Positions 55,195 through 64,000 of a stretch of 64,000 nt of DNA are shown one piece after another (the first letter of the stretch is position 1; every line of letters starts with the position of its first letter). Origin of the DNA: Sphingomonas sinipercae. Lineage in GTDB: Bacteria; Pseudomonadota; Alphaproteobacteria; Sphingomonadales; Sphingomonadaceae. The DNA is taken from NCBI RefSeq assembly GCF_011302055.1, contig NZ_CP049871.1:82501-146500 (forward strand), in the 5' to 3' direction. The position numbers and the translations under genes are program-made. The notes beneath the pieces were generated by a model that was not told the DNA's origin, ran no database searches, and worked only from the letters and a program-made list of their open reading frames with translations.

Positions 55195-55864
55195 CGGGAA
55201 ACAACCGGTGCGCTTTTACGGCCAGTTCGACCCGCCGGTCGACCGCTACCTGTTCGAAACCTTTTTCAGGGGCAGAAGCGAGCCAGGCTTCTTCGTCGAA
55301 TGCGGAGCCTTCGATGGCGTCTTCGAAAGCAGCTGCCTCTTCTTTGAAGAATCGCTCGATTGGGCCGGGGTCAACATCGAAGCGTCGCCGTTGATCTTTC
55401 CCTTGCTCGTCGAGCGCCGGCCAAATGCGATCAATCTCAACCTTGCTCTCTCCGACGCTTGGGGCACGACGATCTTTCGGCACGTGAGCGACGACCTGCA
55501 CGGGAGCTTTCTCGGCTGGGGGTCGATCGAACATCAGGCTCGCCAAGAGGAAGAAATCGAAAACAGCGCGATGATTGTCACCGAGCATCTGGTGGAGACC
55601 CGCCCATGGCGGGACATCGCGGCAATTCAGTCGCGCGACAGGGTCGACCTGCTGGTGCTCGACGTCGAAGGCCATGAGCTTGCCGCCATCGACGGGATGA
55701 GCGGCGCTACGGTACTGCCCGACGTGATCTGCGTCGAACATGGACAAGTCGGTCTTCAGTTGCTCAGGGACCGACTGGACGCGTTCGGCTACGATTATGT
55801 GTCGAGCCTGCATGTGAACAGCTTCTTCGTCGCGCGGCGCGCAGGGCCGCAACCAGGAATTTGA
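55166..55864 (+). CDS. FkbM family methyltransferase
   Basis: A 232-residue SAM-dependent O-methyltransferase of the FkbM type. SAM-site block GFFVECGAFDGVFESSC, then WAGVNIEASPLIFPLLVERRP and DLLVLDVEGHELAAIDGM. Such enzymes add methyl groups to sugars. ATG at 55166 lies 29 bases inside the previous gene's end. Could cap or decorate the capsule glycan. Confidence 0.85.
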   Translation: MGRGPLPQSDGKQPVRFYGQFDPPVDRYLFETFFRGRSEPGFFVECGAFDGVFESSCLFFEESLDWAGVNIEASPLIFPLLVERRPNAINLNLALSDAWGTTIFRHVSDDLHGSFLGWGSIEHQARQEEEIENSAMIVTEHLVETRPWRDIAAIQSRDRVDLLVLDVEGHELAAIDGMSGATVLPDVICVEHGQVGLQLLRDRLDAFGYDYVSSLHVNSFFVARRAGPQPGI

Positions 55865-55872
55865 GAGACTGA

Positions 55873-56688
55873 ATGGATTCACCAGCACCAAGCGCGCCCG
55901 GCACGGCTTCCAGCCTCGCGCATTCGCTAAAGGTCGAAGGACGGGTGATCCATGCGCTGTTGATGCGCGAGGTCCTGACCCGCTTTGGCCGTCACAACAT
56001 TGGCTTCATGTGGATGTTCGTGGAGCCGATGATCTTTACCCTCGGCGTTACCGCGCTGTGGACGATCACCAAGTCGATGCACGGATCCGACCTGCCGATC
56101 GCCGCCTTCGCGCTGAGCGGCTATTCTACGGTGCTGTTGTGGCGCAACATGCCGACCCGATGCATCAGCGCGGTCGAGCCAAATCTGGCGCTGATGTATC
56201 ACCGCAACGTCAAGGTCATCGACATCTATTGGGCGCGCCTGCTTCTCGAAGTCGGCGGCGCGACCACCTCTTTCGTCGTGCTGACGATCGTTTTCATGGG
56301 AATCGGCATGATCGATCCGCCGGAAGACGTGCTGCAGGTCTTCTGGGGCTGGGTGATGATCGCCTGGTTCGGAATGGCGCTCGCGCTGCTGCTGGGTTCG
56401 CTGTCCGAAAACTACGAGATGGTCGAAAAGCTGTGGCACCCGACATCGTACCTGTTGTTCCCGCTGTCCGGAGCCGCCTTCCTGGTCGATGTCTGGCCGG
56501 AACCGGCGCGAAGCTGGTTCCTGTATCTGCCGATGGTCAATGGCGTGGAATATCTGCGTGAAGGTTTCTTCGGCTCACGGGTCCGGGCGCACTACGACAT
56601 GGCGTATATGGCCTATTGCAACGCGGGCCTGATGATCATGGCGCTGGCCCAGATTCGCAAAATCAGCCGCGAGATCATCCCCGAATAG
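55873..56688 (+). CDS. kpsM: Capsule ABC exporter permease (KpsM)
   Basis: A 271-residue inner-membrane permease of ABC-2 type with six predicted helices. It begins with the interfacial LLMREVLTRFGRHNIGFMW, continues with LWTITKSMHGSDLPIAAFAL-SG, and ends MIMALAQIRKISREIIPE. Blocks IVFMGIGMIDPP and WHPTSYLLFPLSGAAFLVD-VWP fit KpsM/BexB. Works with KpsT and KpsE. Ends 70 bases before the aminotransferase. Confidence 0.92.
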   Translation: MDSPAPSAPGTASSLAHSLKVEGRVIHALLMREVLTRFGRHNIGFMWMFVEPMIFTLGVTALWTITKSMHGSDLPIAAFALSGYSTVLLWRNMPTRCISAVEPNLALMYHRNVKVIDIYWARLLLEVGGATTSFVVLTIVFMGIGMIDPPEDVLQVFWGWVMIAWFGMALALLLGSLSENYEMVEKLWHPTSYLLFPLSGAAFLVDVWPEPARSWFLYLPMVNGVEYLREGFFGSRVRAHYDMAYMAYCNAGLMIMALAQIRKISREIIPE

Positions 56689-56758
56689 GCTTCCCCCAAC
56701 TTGCTAGCGGCTGCCCCTTCCGGTAGCCGCGCAGCGCTGAAAATCGGTTCGCTTTCAA

Positions 56759-57862
56759 ATGAGTTCGCCCGCGATGATTCCAGTCTATACGCCCGACCTG
56801 AGCGGCAACGAAGAGCGCTATGTCGCCGACGCGGTTCGATCGAGCTGGATTAGCAGCCTCGGGCCCTACATCGATCGCTTCGAGGGCGCGCTTCGCGAGG
56901 CGATCGGGACGCCGCACGTCATCGTGCTGGCCAATGGGACGGTCGCGCTGCACCTCGCGCTCCACTGCCTCGACATCGGGCCGGGCGACGAAGTCATCGT
57001 CCCGACCTTTACCTACATCGCTTCCGTCAATGCCATCGCGCAGACTGGGGCGACGCCCGTGCTTGCCGATGTGTCGCCGCACGATTGGCTGCTCGATCCC
57101 GACGACGTCGAACGGCTGATTACGCCGCGTACGAAGGCGATCATGCCGGTTCATCTCTACAGCGGCGTATGTGATCCCAGGCTTTACGCGATCGCCCGCG
57201 AGCGCGGCCTGAAAGTAGTCGAGGATTGTGCGGAGGTCCTGGGGACCACCGTCGGCGGCCGCCATGTCGGGCTCGACGGGGACGTGTCGACCTTTTCCTT
57301 CTTCGGCAACAAGACCGTGACGACGGGCGAAGGCGGCGCGGTGACCACCTCGGACGAAGGACTCGCCGCCCGGCTGCGCAAAGTGAAGGGCCAAGGCCAG
57401 TCGCTGACTCGCCGCTATTGGCACGACGAACTCGGTTTCAACTACCGCATGACCAACATCTGCGCGGCGATCGGGACGGCGCAGATGGAACGGCTCGATG
57501 CGATCCTCGCTCGCAAGCGCCAGATCGCCTCGATGTATCGTGAGGCGCTTTCTCCGGCAGGGCTGGAGTTCCAGCAGACCGGGGCGGACGTGCAGAGCAG
57601 CGAATGGCTGGTCACCCTGTTGCTGCCGCGCGGCGTCGACCGGGATGCCATAATGGCTGGCCTGTCGGCGCGCGGCATCGATACCCGGCCGGTCTTTTAT
57701 TGCGCGCATCAGCTGCCGATGTACCGATCCGACCGGCCGTTCCCGGTCGCCGAGGACATCGCCGCGCGAGGCATTTCCTTGCCGTCCTATCCGGCACTGA
57801 CCGACGAGCAGGTTCGCCAGGTGTCCGACGCCCTGCTAGACCTCCTCCCGGCGCGCAACTGA
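56759..57862 (+). CDS. per: GDP-perosamine synthase-like aminotransferase
   Basis: A 367-residue PLP enzyme of the DegT/DnrJ/EryC1/StrS group. MIPVYTPDLSGNEERYVADA, ITPRTKAIMPVHLYS, FSFFGNKTVTTGEGGAV and YWHDELGFNYRMTNI match Vibrio cholerae RfbE/Caulobacter Per, which convert GDP-4-keto-6-deoxymannose to GDP-perosamine. The PLP lysine is K185. Gmd, which makes its substrate, lies 5 kb downstream. The start may be at 56774 (MIPVY). Other 4-amino sugar transaminases look similar, so the product is inferred. Confidence 0.85.
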   Translation: MSSPAMIPVYTPDLSGNEERYVADAVRSSWISSLGPYIDRFEGALREAIGTPHVIVLANGTVALHLALHCLDIGPGDEVIVPTFTYIASVNAIAQTGATPVLADVSPHDWLLDPDDVERLITPRTKAIMPVHLYSGVCDPRLYAIARERGLKVVEDCAEVLGTTVGGRHVGLDGDVSTFSFFGNKTVTTGEGGAVTTSDEGLAARLRKVKGQGQSLTRRYWHDELGFNYRMTNICAAIGTAQMERLDAILARKRQIASMYREALSPAGLEFQQTGADVQSSEWLVTLLLPRGVDRDAIMAGLSARGIDTRPVFYCAHQLPMYRSDRPFPVAEDIAARGISLPSYPALTDEQVRQVSDALLDLLPARN

Positions 57863-57896
57863 ACAGCGCGCTCCCGATCTCACCAGCGAGGCCACG

Positions 57897-59084
57897 ATGA
57901 AGATCGGAATCCTGCTTCCAACCCGCATTGACCTGGGCCTGCTTCGGCGCGCCCGAAATTTGTCGCTGCTGGTGACATCGCTGGGTGCCGATCATTCAGC
58001 GGCGATCGGCCTTCCGGAGCGGAGCGAGAGCCAGTGGCGGCGGATTGAACGCAACCTGCGCCGCGACAATCCTCGCACCGTCGTGCGGCGGCTGCGCTGG
58101 GAATCGGTGCCGGTCGACAACGCCAGGCGAATGTTCGCCAAACTGCCGGACTCGCTCGACCTTGAGGGAATACAAGAGGTCGTGGTCCCGCGCGACTGGG
58201 GCTGGAACTTCCAGGATTGCGACGCCGTCGTCGCTTTCGCCGATGCCGCGCTGGGCGCTGTGCTGCCGCTCGCTCCGACCCTGTTTTACTGCACCGACCT
58301 TGCGGCCAGGGTCGTCCCGGAAGCGTTCGCCGAAAGCATCGACGACGACTATTGGAAGAAGCAGGTCGACGCCTTCCGAATGTGGCGCCAGTCGACGGTG
58401 CTGACCAGCGATCCGGCGACCGCCGACGATCTGGTCAGCTACGCCGGCGTTCGGTCGGCAAGCGTCGTCACGGGACCGAATCTCCTGGATTGCCGGTGGG
58501 AAGCTCCCGCCGGTCAAGCGGAGGGCGATTCCAACGCCCTGGCGTGGCTGGTCTCGTCCGCCGCCCTCGACGACCTCGCGACCGCGGCTGAAGGCCTCGA
58601 CACCTACCTGTCGGAAGGAGGGACGCTGCAGCCCCGAATCGTCGTCGACGATCTAAGAGCCGACACGATCGAGGATTCGTTCGGAGCGCTGCCGCAGCAT
58701 CTCGCCGACGTGCTTTACGGCCTGCCGGTTCGTCATGTCGCGTCCGAGGCCGCGCTGGTGCGCGCATTGCAGCCCTGCTCCGTCATCTGGTCGAGCCGAA
58801 TTGCGGGCGGCGAGGGCGAGGCGCCACTGCTTGCAAAGGCCCGCGGAAAGGCATTCGTCGGCGCCGACTATGCGGTGAACCGCGCCAACGCCGATGCCGC
58901 GCGGGGTAACGCCGCCCTCTATGTTTTGGACGATCCACTGGCGATCGCCGACGCGCTGCATGATGTGGAAGCGATGGCTGGCGAGCGAACGCTCGCAGTC
59001 GCTTCGACGCCAGCCGTGCGCAAGCAAGTTGCAAGCGAGCTTCAGGCCATCCTGGAGCGGGTTATGAGCGACCGCCTTGGCTGA
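57897..59084 (+). CDS. Unrecognised protein, possible GT-B glycosyltransferase
   Basis: A 395-residue protein with no family I can name. It begins MKIGILLPTRIDLGLLRRAR and has a Rossmann-like layout. FYCTDLAARVVPEAF and TVLTSDPATADDLVSYAG resemble the linker between GT-B halves, and GKAFVGADYAVNRANADAA is in the place of a donor loop. It sits between per and two certain glycosyltransferases and overlaps the next by 8 bases. Probably a glycosyltransferase; substrate unknown. Confidence 0.6.
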   Translation: MKIGILLPTRIDLGLLRRARNLSLLVTSLGADHSAAIGLPERSESQWRRIERNLRRDNPRTVVRRLRWESVPVDNARRMFAKLPDSLDLEGIQEVVVPRDWGWNFQDCDAVVAFADAALGAVLPLAPTLFYCTDLAARVVPEAFAESIDDDYWKKQVDAFRMWRQSTVLTSDPATADDLVSYAGVRSASVVTGPNLLDCRWEAPAGQAEGDSNALAWLVSSAALDDLATAAEGLDTYLSEGGTLQPRIVVDDLRADTIEDSFGALPQHLADVLYGLPVRHVASEAALVRALQPCSVIWSSRIAGGEGEAPLLAKARGKAFVGADYAVNRANADAARGNAALYVLDDPLAIADALHDVEAMAGERTLAVASTPAVRKQVASELQAILERVMSDRLG

Positions 59085-60426
59085 CACGCCCCGCGTTCCC
59101 ATCGGCCTCTGGTCGGAGCTGGGGCCAGGCGCTCGCTGGACCAACGAAGGCGTCTCGCGCGTCGTCGGCTTCCTGATCGAAGGCGCGGCGACGGGCGGAA
59201 AATATATCTTCCATCTCGTGGTCCAGCCCGAGCTTGCGGCCGAGGTTCGCGCCGACCTGCGCACGCTGAAGGCGGTTGAGGGCCGCGACTGGGCGCTCTG
59301 GTCGCCGGAGGATCCGCGAGAGCTCGACGCCGGGCTTAAGGCCAAGCCGTTTCCCTCGATGGAGGCGGAGTGGCGGGCGATCGCCGGCCTTGCCGACTAT
59401 GCCAACCGCAACGTCCCCGTCCGCGCATGGGTTGTGACCTTTCCCAAGTTTTCAGGCGCGCTGCTGCTCGACAAGCCCAAGGCGGTGCTTTTTCCCGACG
59501 CATTGCCCTACGATTTCCCGCTCGGCTGGCCCGGCGACATTCATTGGGGCGAAGGCGGCGCCTGGGTACGCTGGCGCGATGTCGCGACGAAAGTGCTTGA
59601 AGATAGCGACGCCGTCATCACCTTTTCCGAGCATGTGGCGCAGCGGCACGTGGTCGAACTGTGCGGGATCGACCGGTCGAAGGTTACGGTGGTCCCACTG
59701 GCGCCGCCCGACCTGAGCGGCCTGATCGGCCTTGGCGACGACCGCCGCCGGAGCGCCCAAAGCCGCGCCGCGGCGGCCGAAACGCTGCGCGCTTACATGC
59801 GCGACAAAGGGATCGATTATCTTCGGGACTTCCCGTTCGAGGAGGTTGAGTTCGTCGCCGCGGCGACTCAGGACCGGCCGACGAAGAACCTGGGGCTGAC
59901 CGCCGACGCGGTGCTGCGTGCGGTTCGACAATATCGCCATCCGATGAAAGTACTGATGACGGCCCCGCTGCATTTCGGAGCCGACTGGACGCGGCTTCCG
60001 CAAGTCGTCGAGCAACATCAGTTCCAGCGCGACCTGATCTCGCTGCCCGACCTTCCGCGCGAGGTGCATGCGGCGCTGTTCCATTGCGCGAGCATCATCG
60101 TCCACAGCAGCTTCTACGAAGGTATCATTGGCGCCCTGCCCTTCTACGAAGCGGCCAGTGTCGGAACCCCGGCGGTGCTCGCCAATGGCCCGCACATCGA
60201 GGAGCTTCTGAAAGACGAGCCGACCTTGCGCCCCTTCGTCTATGATCCTTACGACCCGGACGCCCTTGCCGAATTGATCCGGCGCATCGGCGACGACCGT
60301 GACTCCGCCGTCGAGGCCCAGGCGGCGATCTTCGACCGGCTCAATCGACGGGGATGGGACTCAGTTGCCGCCGACTATGCGGTCGCCGCTTTGTCGGGCG
60401 AAAAGCGGTCGAGCCGAGTCCAGTGA
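59077..60426 (+). CDS. Glycosyltransferase, tandem copy 1
   Basis: A 449-residue GT-B enzyme. It has RWTNEGVSRVVGFLIEGA, DAVITFSEHVAQRHVVEL, DYLRDFPFEEVEFVAAATQ-DRPTKN, TAPLHFGADWTRLPQVVE and IVHSSFYEGIIGALPFYEAA-SVGTP. The same blocks recur in the next gene. Start is TTG at 59077, overlapping the previous stop by 8 bases. It may be capsule-specific; substrate unknown. Confidence 0.8.
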   Translation: MADTPRVPIGLWSELGPGARWTNEGVSRVVGFLIEGAATGGKYIFHLVVQPELAAEVRADLRTLKAVEGRDWALWSPEDPRELDAGLKAKPFPSMEAEWRAIAGLADYANRNVPVRAWVVTFPKFSGALLLDKPKAVLFPDALPYDFPLGWPGDIHWGEGGAWVRWRDVATKVLEDSDAVITFSEHVAQRHVVELCGIDRSKVTVVPLAPPDLSGLIGLGDDRRRSAQSRAAAAETLRAYMRDKGIDYLRDFPFEEVEFVAAATQDRPTKNLGLTADAVLRAVRQYRHPMKVLMTAPLHFGADWTRLPQVVEQHQFQRDLISLPDLPREVHAALFHCASIIVHSSFYEGIIGALPFYEAASVGTPAVLANGPHIEELLKDEPTLRPFVYDPYDPDALAELIRRIGDDRDSAVEAQAAIFDRLNRRGWDSVAADYAVAALSGEKRSSRVQ

Positions 60427-61703
60427 CCGCTCCGCGCGAAATCGGCATCTGGGCGCAGTGGCCCGCCAATGCGCGCTGGTCGAACGAGGGCATGACCCGC
60501 CTGCTCGGCTTCTTGATCGAAGGCGCGTCGAAGAGCGGCGGCAAATATCTATTCCGAGTGATCGTCCCCGACGAGGTGCGCGAGCCGGCGGCGCGGGACT
60601 TGGCGACTCTCGATGCGACGCCCGGGCGCGATTTCACCCTGCATTCGCCGAACGACGTGGGGGCGACCTGCGAGACGTTCGACGCGCTCGCGCAATTCGC
60701 CAACGACCATGTTCCAGTCGAAGCGTGGCTGACGCTATTCCCCAACTTCAGCTCGGCGAGGCTTTTGAACAAGCCGGTCACCGCCATCTTCCCCGATGCG
60801 ATCCCCAAGGCGTTTCATGAGTTCAGCGATGCCGCGTGGGGCGAGCGCGGTGCTCACCTGGAATGGGATCGAGCCGTGCGCGAGCTGCTGCCGCACGCGG
60901 CCCGGGTCATCACCTTTTCCGATCATGTCGCCAACCGACACCTGCAGGAGCTGTTCGGTGTGCCGGGGAGCAAGATCGTCCCGATTGCGCATGCGCCGCC
61001 CGACCTGCAGCCGCTGCTTCCTTTCGTCCAGCGGCGGACCGGTACGCCGGCCAGTCGCGCACAAGCCGCGACGATGCTGCGCGACCATTGCGCGGCCCAG
61101 GGTTGGGATTACCTGCGCGATTTTCCGTTCGAAGACGTGCCTTTCGTCGCCGTTTCCACGCAGGACCGGGTCACCAAGAATATCCAGGTCGCGGCGCGGG
61201 CCGTCACCATCCTTACCCGCGAGCGACGCCAACCGTTGAAGCTCCTGACCACTGCGCCTCTGCACTTCGGCCACGAATGGACCGTGCTGCCCGCACTGAT
61301 CGAAGCGACCCAAAGCCACCTGGACATCGTCTCGCTTCCCGACCTTCCGCGCCCGGTCCACGCCGCCCTGCTTCACTGTGCGGCGCTTGCGGTTCACCCA
61401 TCGATTTTCGAGGGCGGCCATGCCCCATTCCCATTTTACGAGGCGGTGAGCATCGGCACGCCGTGCCTGATGGCGGCGGGGCCCCATCTCGACGAGTTGG
61501 CCGAGAGCGAGCCCGACATCCGCGACTTTACCTTCGACCCCAATGATGCGGACGGCCTGGCTACGGCGATCGCCGAGGCGATCGCCAATCGGACTGAGAT
61601 TCTGGAAAGGCAGCAACGCATTTACTCGCGGCTAAGCGGCAGCAGCTGGGCAACGGTCGCAGCAGCTTATGCGGAAGCTGCGCTCGGAGCGGCGGCAGCA
61701 TGA
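60423..61703 (+). CDS. Glycosyltransferase, tandem copy 2
   Basis: A 426-residue paralogue of the gene before. Matching blocks: RWSNEGMTRLLGFLIEGA, DYLRDFPFEDVPFVAVSTQ-DRVTKN, TAPLHFGHEWTVLPALIE and SLPDLPRPVHAALLHCA. Start GTG at 60423 overlaps the previous stop (GTGA). Its stop overlaps the acetyltransferase start (ATGA). The pair may add neighbouring or alternating sugars. Confidence 0.8.
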   Translation: MTAPREIGIWAQWPANARWSNEGMTRLLGFLIEGASKSGGKYLFRVIVPDEVREPAARDLATLDATPGRDFTLHSPNDVGATCETFDALAQFANDHVPVEAWLTLFPNFSSARLLNKPVTAIFPDAIPKAFHEFSDAAWGERGAHLEWDRAVRELLPHAARVITFSDHVANRHLQELFGVPGSKIVPIAHAPPDLQPLLPFVQRRTGTPASRAQAATMLRDHCAAQGWDYLRDFPFEDVPFVAVSTQDRVTKNIQVAARAVTILTRERRQPLKLLTTAPLHFGHEWTVLPALIEATQSHLDIVSLPDLPRPVHAALLHCAALAVHPSIFEGGHAPFPFYEAVSIGTPCLMAAGPHLDELAESEPDIRDFTFDPNDADGLATAIAEAIANRTEILERQQRIYSRLSGSSWATVAAAYAEAALGAAAA

Positions 61704-62341
61704 ACATGAACGAGATCGACCTGGCGCGCGCCGTCGTCGTCATCGGCGCCGGCGGCCATGCGAAGGTCGCGATCGAGGCGCTGCGCCATTCGGGCTGGAA
61801 CGTCGTCGGATGCACCGATCCCGATGGGAGCAGTCGGCAAGTGGTCGGCGCCGATGTCCTCGGCGACGATTCGTTGCTGCCGGAGCTTCGGTCGGCCGGC
61901 ATCCGCTTCGCCTTTCCAGCCCTTGGCAACAATGCCGTGCGCGAGCGTATCGGGCGGGAATTGATTGCGATGGGGTTCGAATTGCCGAACGCTCTCGGGC
62001 CCCAGACCATCGTTTCTCCTTCAGCCAAGCTTGGGGTTGGAGTCGCCATTTTCGCCGGTGCGGTGATCAACGCCGAAGCCGCCGTCGGGGACTTTGCGAT
62101 CATCAACACCAACGCTTCGGTCGATCATGACTGCGTCATCGGGAGCGCTGCGCACATTGCGCCGGGTTGCGCGCTCGCCGGCTGCGTCAAGATCGGCGAC
62201 CGCGCCTTTGTCGGGGCCGGAAGCTCGGTCATTCCAAATATCGAGATCGGGACGGACTCGACCGTCGGCGCCGGTAGCAGCGTGGTCCGGGACATCCCTT
62301 CCGGAGTCACCGCGTTCGGCGTCCCCGCGCGCGCCAAATGA
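61700..62341 (+). CDS. NeuD/PerB-type sugar acetyltransferase
   Basis: A 213-residue left-handed beta-helix acyltransferase. The N-terminal Rossmann-like domain starts VVVIGAGGHAKVAIEALRHS. Hexapeptide turns follow from about 100 to 200, with the acetyl-CoA/His site region TNASVDHDCVIGSAAHIAPG. In perosamine pathways this family makes GDP-N-acetylperosamine (PerB). Nearby per and gmd support that. Coupled to the gene before by ATGA. Confidence 0.85.
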   Translation: MNMNEIDLARAVVVIGAGGHAKVAIEALRHSGWNVVGCTDPDGSSRQVVGADVLGDDSLLPELRSAGIRFAFPALGNNAVRERIGRELIAMGFELPNALGPQTIVSPSAKLGVGVAIFAGAVINAEAAVGDFAIINTNASVDHDCVIGSAAHIAPGCALAGCVKIGDRAFVGAGSSVIPNIEIGTDSTVGAGSSVVRDIPSGVTAFGVPARAK

Positions 62342-62493
62342 GCGGTTTGCGGACTTCATGCGCGTTTGACCGGGATGCGGCGTCTGCTATCTCGCCGCGG
62401 CTGCGAAGGTGCCCTTACGACGAAGCTATGCCGCGCATTTGAGCGCCAGGTCGGAACTGTCGCCGAAAACCTCTTCCCGAAGTGAAAGAATAG

Positions 62494-63540
<1,047 letters not shown>

Positions 63541-63579
63541 ATGGATCGCGCGCGCGGACGATTTGGTGGTTGACCGCAG

Positions 63580-64000
63580 ATGAAGCGCATTCTGGTCACC
63601 GGCGTTCATGGGTTTACAGGACAGTATCTGGTCCCCGCCCTACGTAATCGCGGCTTTGACGTGCATGGCTTGCTTCGGCCGGGCACGGACACGGCTGCCG
63701 AAGGCCTGGTGACGCATGTCGCGGACCTCACCGACGTGGCCGAGCTTAGCCGAACGGTTCGAGAGGTTCGACCGGATGCGGTCATTCACCTCGCCGGCAT
63801 TTCCTTTGTCGCCCATTCCGATCCGCGGGAAATCTACGATTCGAACCTGATCGGCAGCCGCAACTTGCTGCAGGCGGTGTCTACCGAGGCTGCGCAATGC
63901 GGCGCGGTGATCCTGGCGAGCAGCGCCAACGTCTACGGCAACCAGCGCGAGGGCGTGTTGACCGAGGACACGCCGCCCGAGCCGATCAACGAATATGGCA
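63580..64000 (+). CDS. rmd: GDP-6-deoxymannose reductase-like SDR (cut by window end)
   Basis: The frame beginning ATG at 63580 gives MKRILVTGVHGFTGQYLVPA with the TGxxGxxG of extended short-chain dehydrogenases, then DAVIHLAGISFVAHSDPREI and ILASSANVYGNQREG. It runs off the end after about 140 residues. Next to gmd it fits Rmd, which makes GDP-D-rhamnose from the Gmd product; GDP-fucose synthase or another epimerase is possible. Missing end prevents checking the Y-x3-K. Confidence 0.75.
   Translation, partial: MKRILVTGVHGFTGQYLVPALRNRGFDVHGLLRPGTDTAAEGLVTHVADLTDVAELSRTVREVRPDAVIHLAGISFVAHSDPREIYDSNLIGSRNLLQAVSTEAAQCGAVILASSANVYGNQREGVLTEDTPPEPINEYG

Overview
The window looks like a chromosomal segment of a high-GC alphaproteobacterium, most likely a sphingomonad (Sphingomonas/Sphingomicrobium-like). 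Reasons: two long TonB-dependent receptors, a SciP/DUF1153 regulator beside mnmA, DUF3297 and DUF6582 small proteins, a Psp operon with a PspC-type gene, a proline-rich TonB, and many GTG/TTG starts with 1-4 base start/stop overlaps. I saw no rRNA, tRNA, CRISPR array, insertion sequence or phage gene. Functions are read from motifs and family knowledge; no database search was run.

Layout. 0.2-3.4 kb (minus): translation genes hisS-prfA-prmC. 3.4-9.2 kb: M61 peptidase, convergent with a TonB-dependent receptor, then a DUF445 membrane protein. 9.2-13.5 kb (minus): RND efflux adaptor and permease. 13.7-15.9 kb: two GlsB-type membrane proteins around a SIMPL protein, then sciP and a small ORF. 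16-17.6 kb: mnmA and a Nudix hydrolase. 17.5-19.9 kb (minus): a coupled pdxH-CDF-phzF set, divergent from a ZnuD-like TonB receptor (20-22.1 kb). 22.2-23.8 kb (minus): phage-shock operon with a candidate sigma54 promoter and a 45-codon leading ORF. 24.5-27.8 kb: an unusual three-domain fusion (amidohydrolase + histidine phosphatase + alpha/beta hydrolase). 27.9-31.5 kb: branched-chain 2-oxoacid dehydrogenase E1alpha-E1beta-E2. 31.5-32.9 kb: azoreductase with a divergent HxlR regulator. 33.2-38.4 kb: MaoC hydratase, CoA-ester lyase, alcohol dehydrogenase, acetyl-CoA synthetase and two lipoproteins, then an MHS-type transporter and a divergent 6-phosphogluconolactonase-like protein.

40.8-64 kb is a surface-polysaccharide region. 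On the minus strand are tonB, kpsS, kpsC, manA and an outer-membrane beta-barrel protein. After a 550-bp regulatory gap, the plus strand carries manC, kpsE, kpsT, glycosyltransferases, a DUF4214 protein, an FkbM methyltransferase, kpsM, a perosamine-synthase-like aminotransferase, three more glycosyltransferase-like genes, a NeuD/PerB-type acetyltransferase, gmd, and the start of an rmd-like reductase cut by the window edge.

Together manA, manC, gmd, the aminotransferase and the acetyltransferase predict GDP-mannose to GDP-4-keto-6-deoxymannose to GDP-perosamine to GDP-N-acetylperosamine. The rmd-like gene suggests a branch to GDP-rhamnose. The glycan would be built on a KpsC/KpsS beta-Kdo linker and exported by the KpsM/KpsT ABC transporter with KpsE. 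This pathway is inference from gene content.
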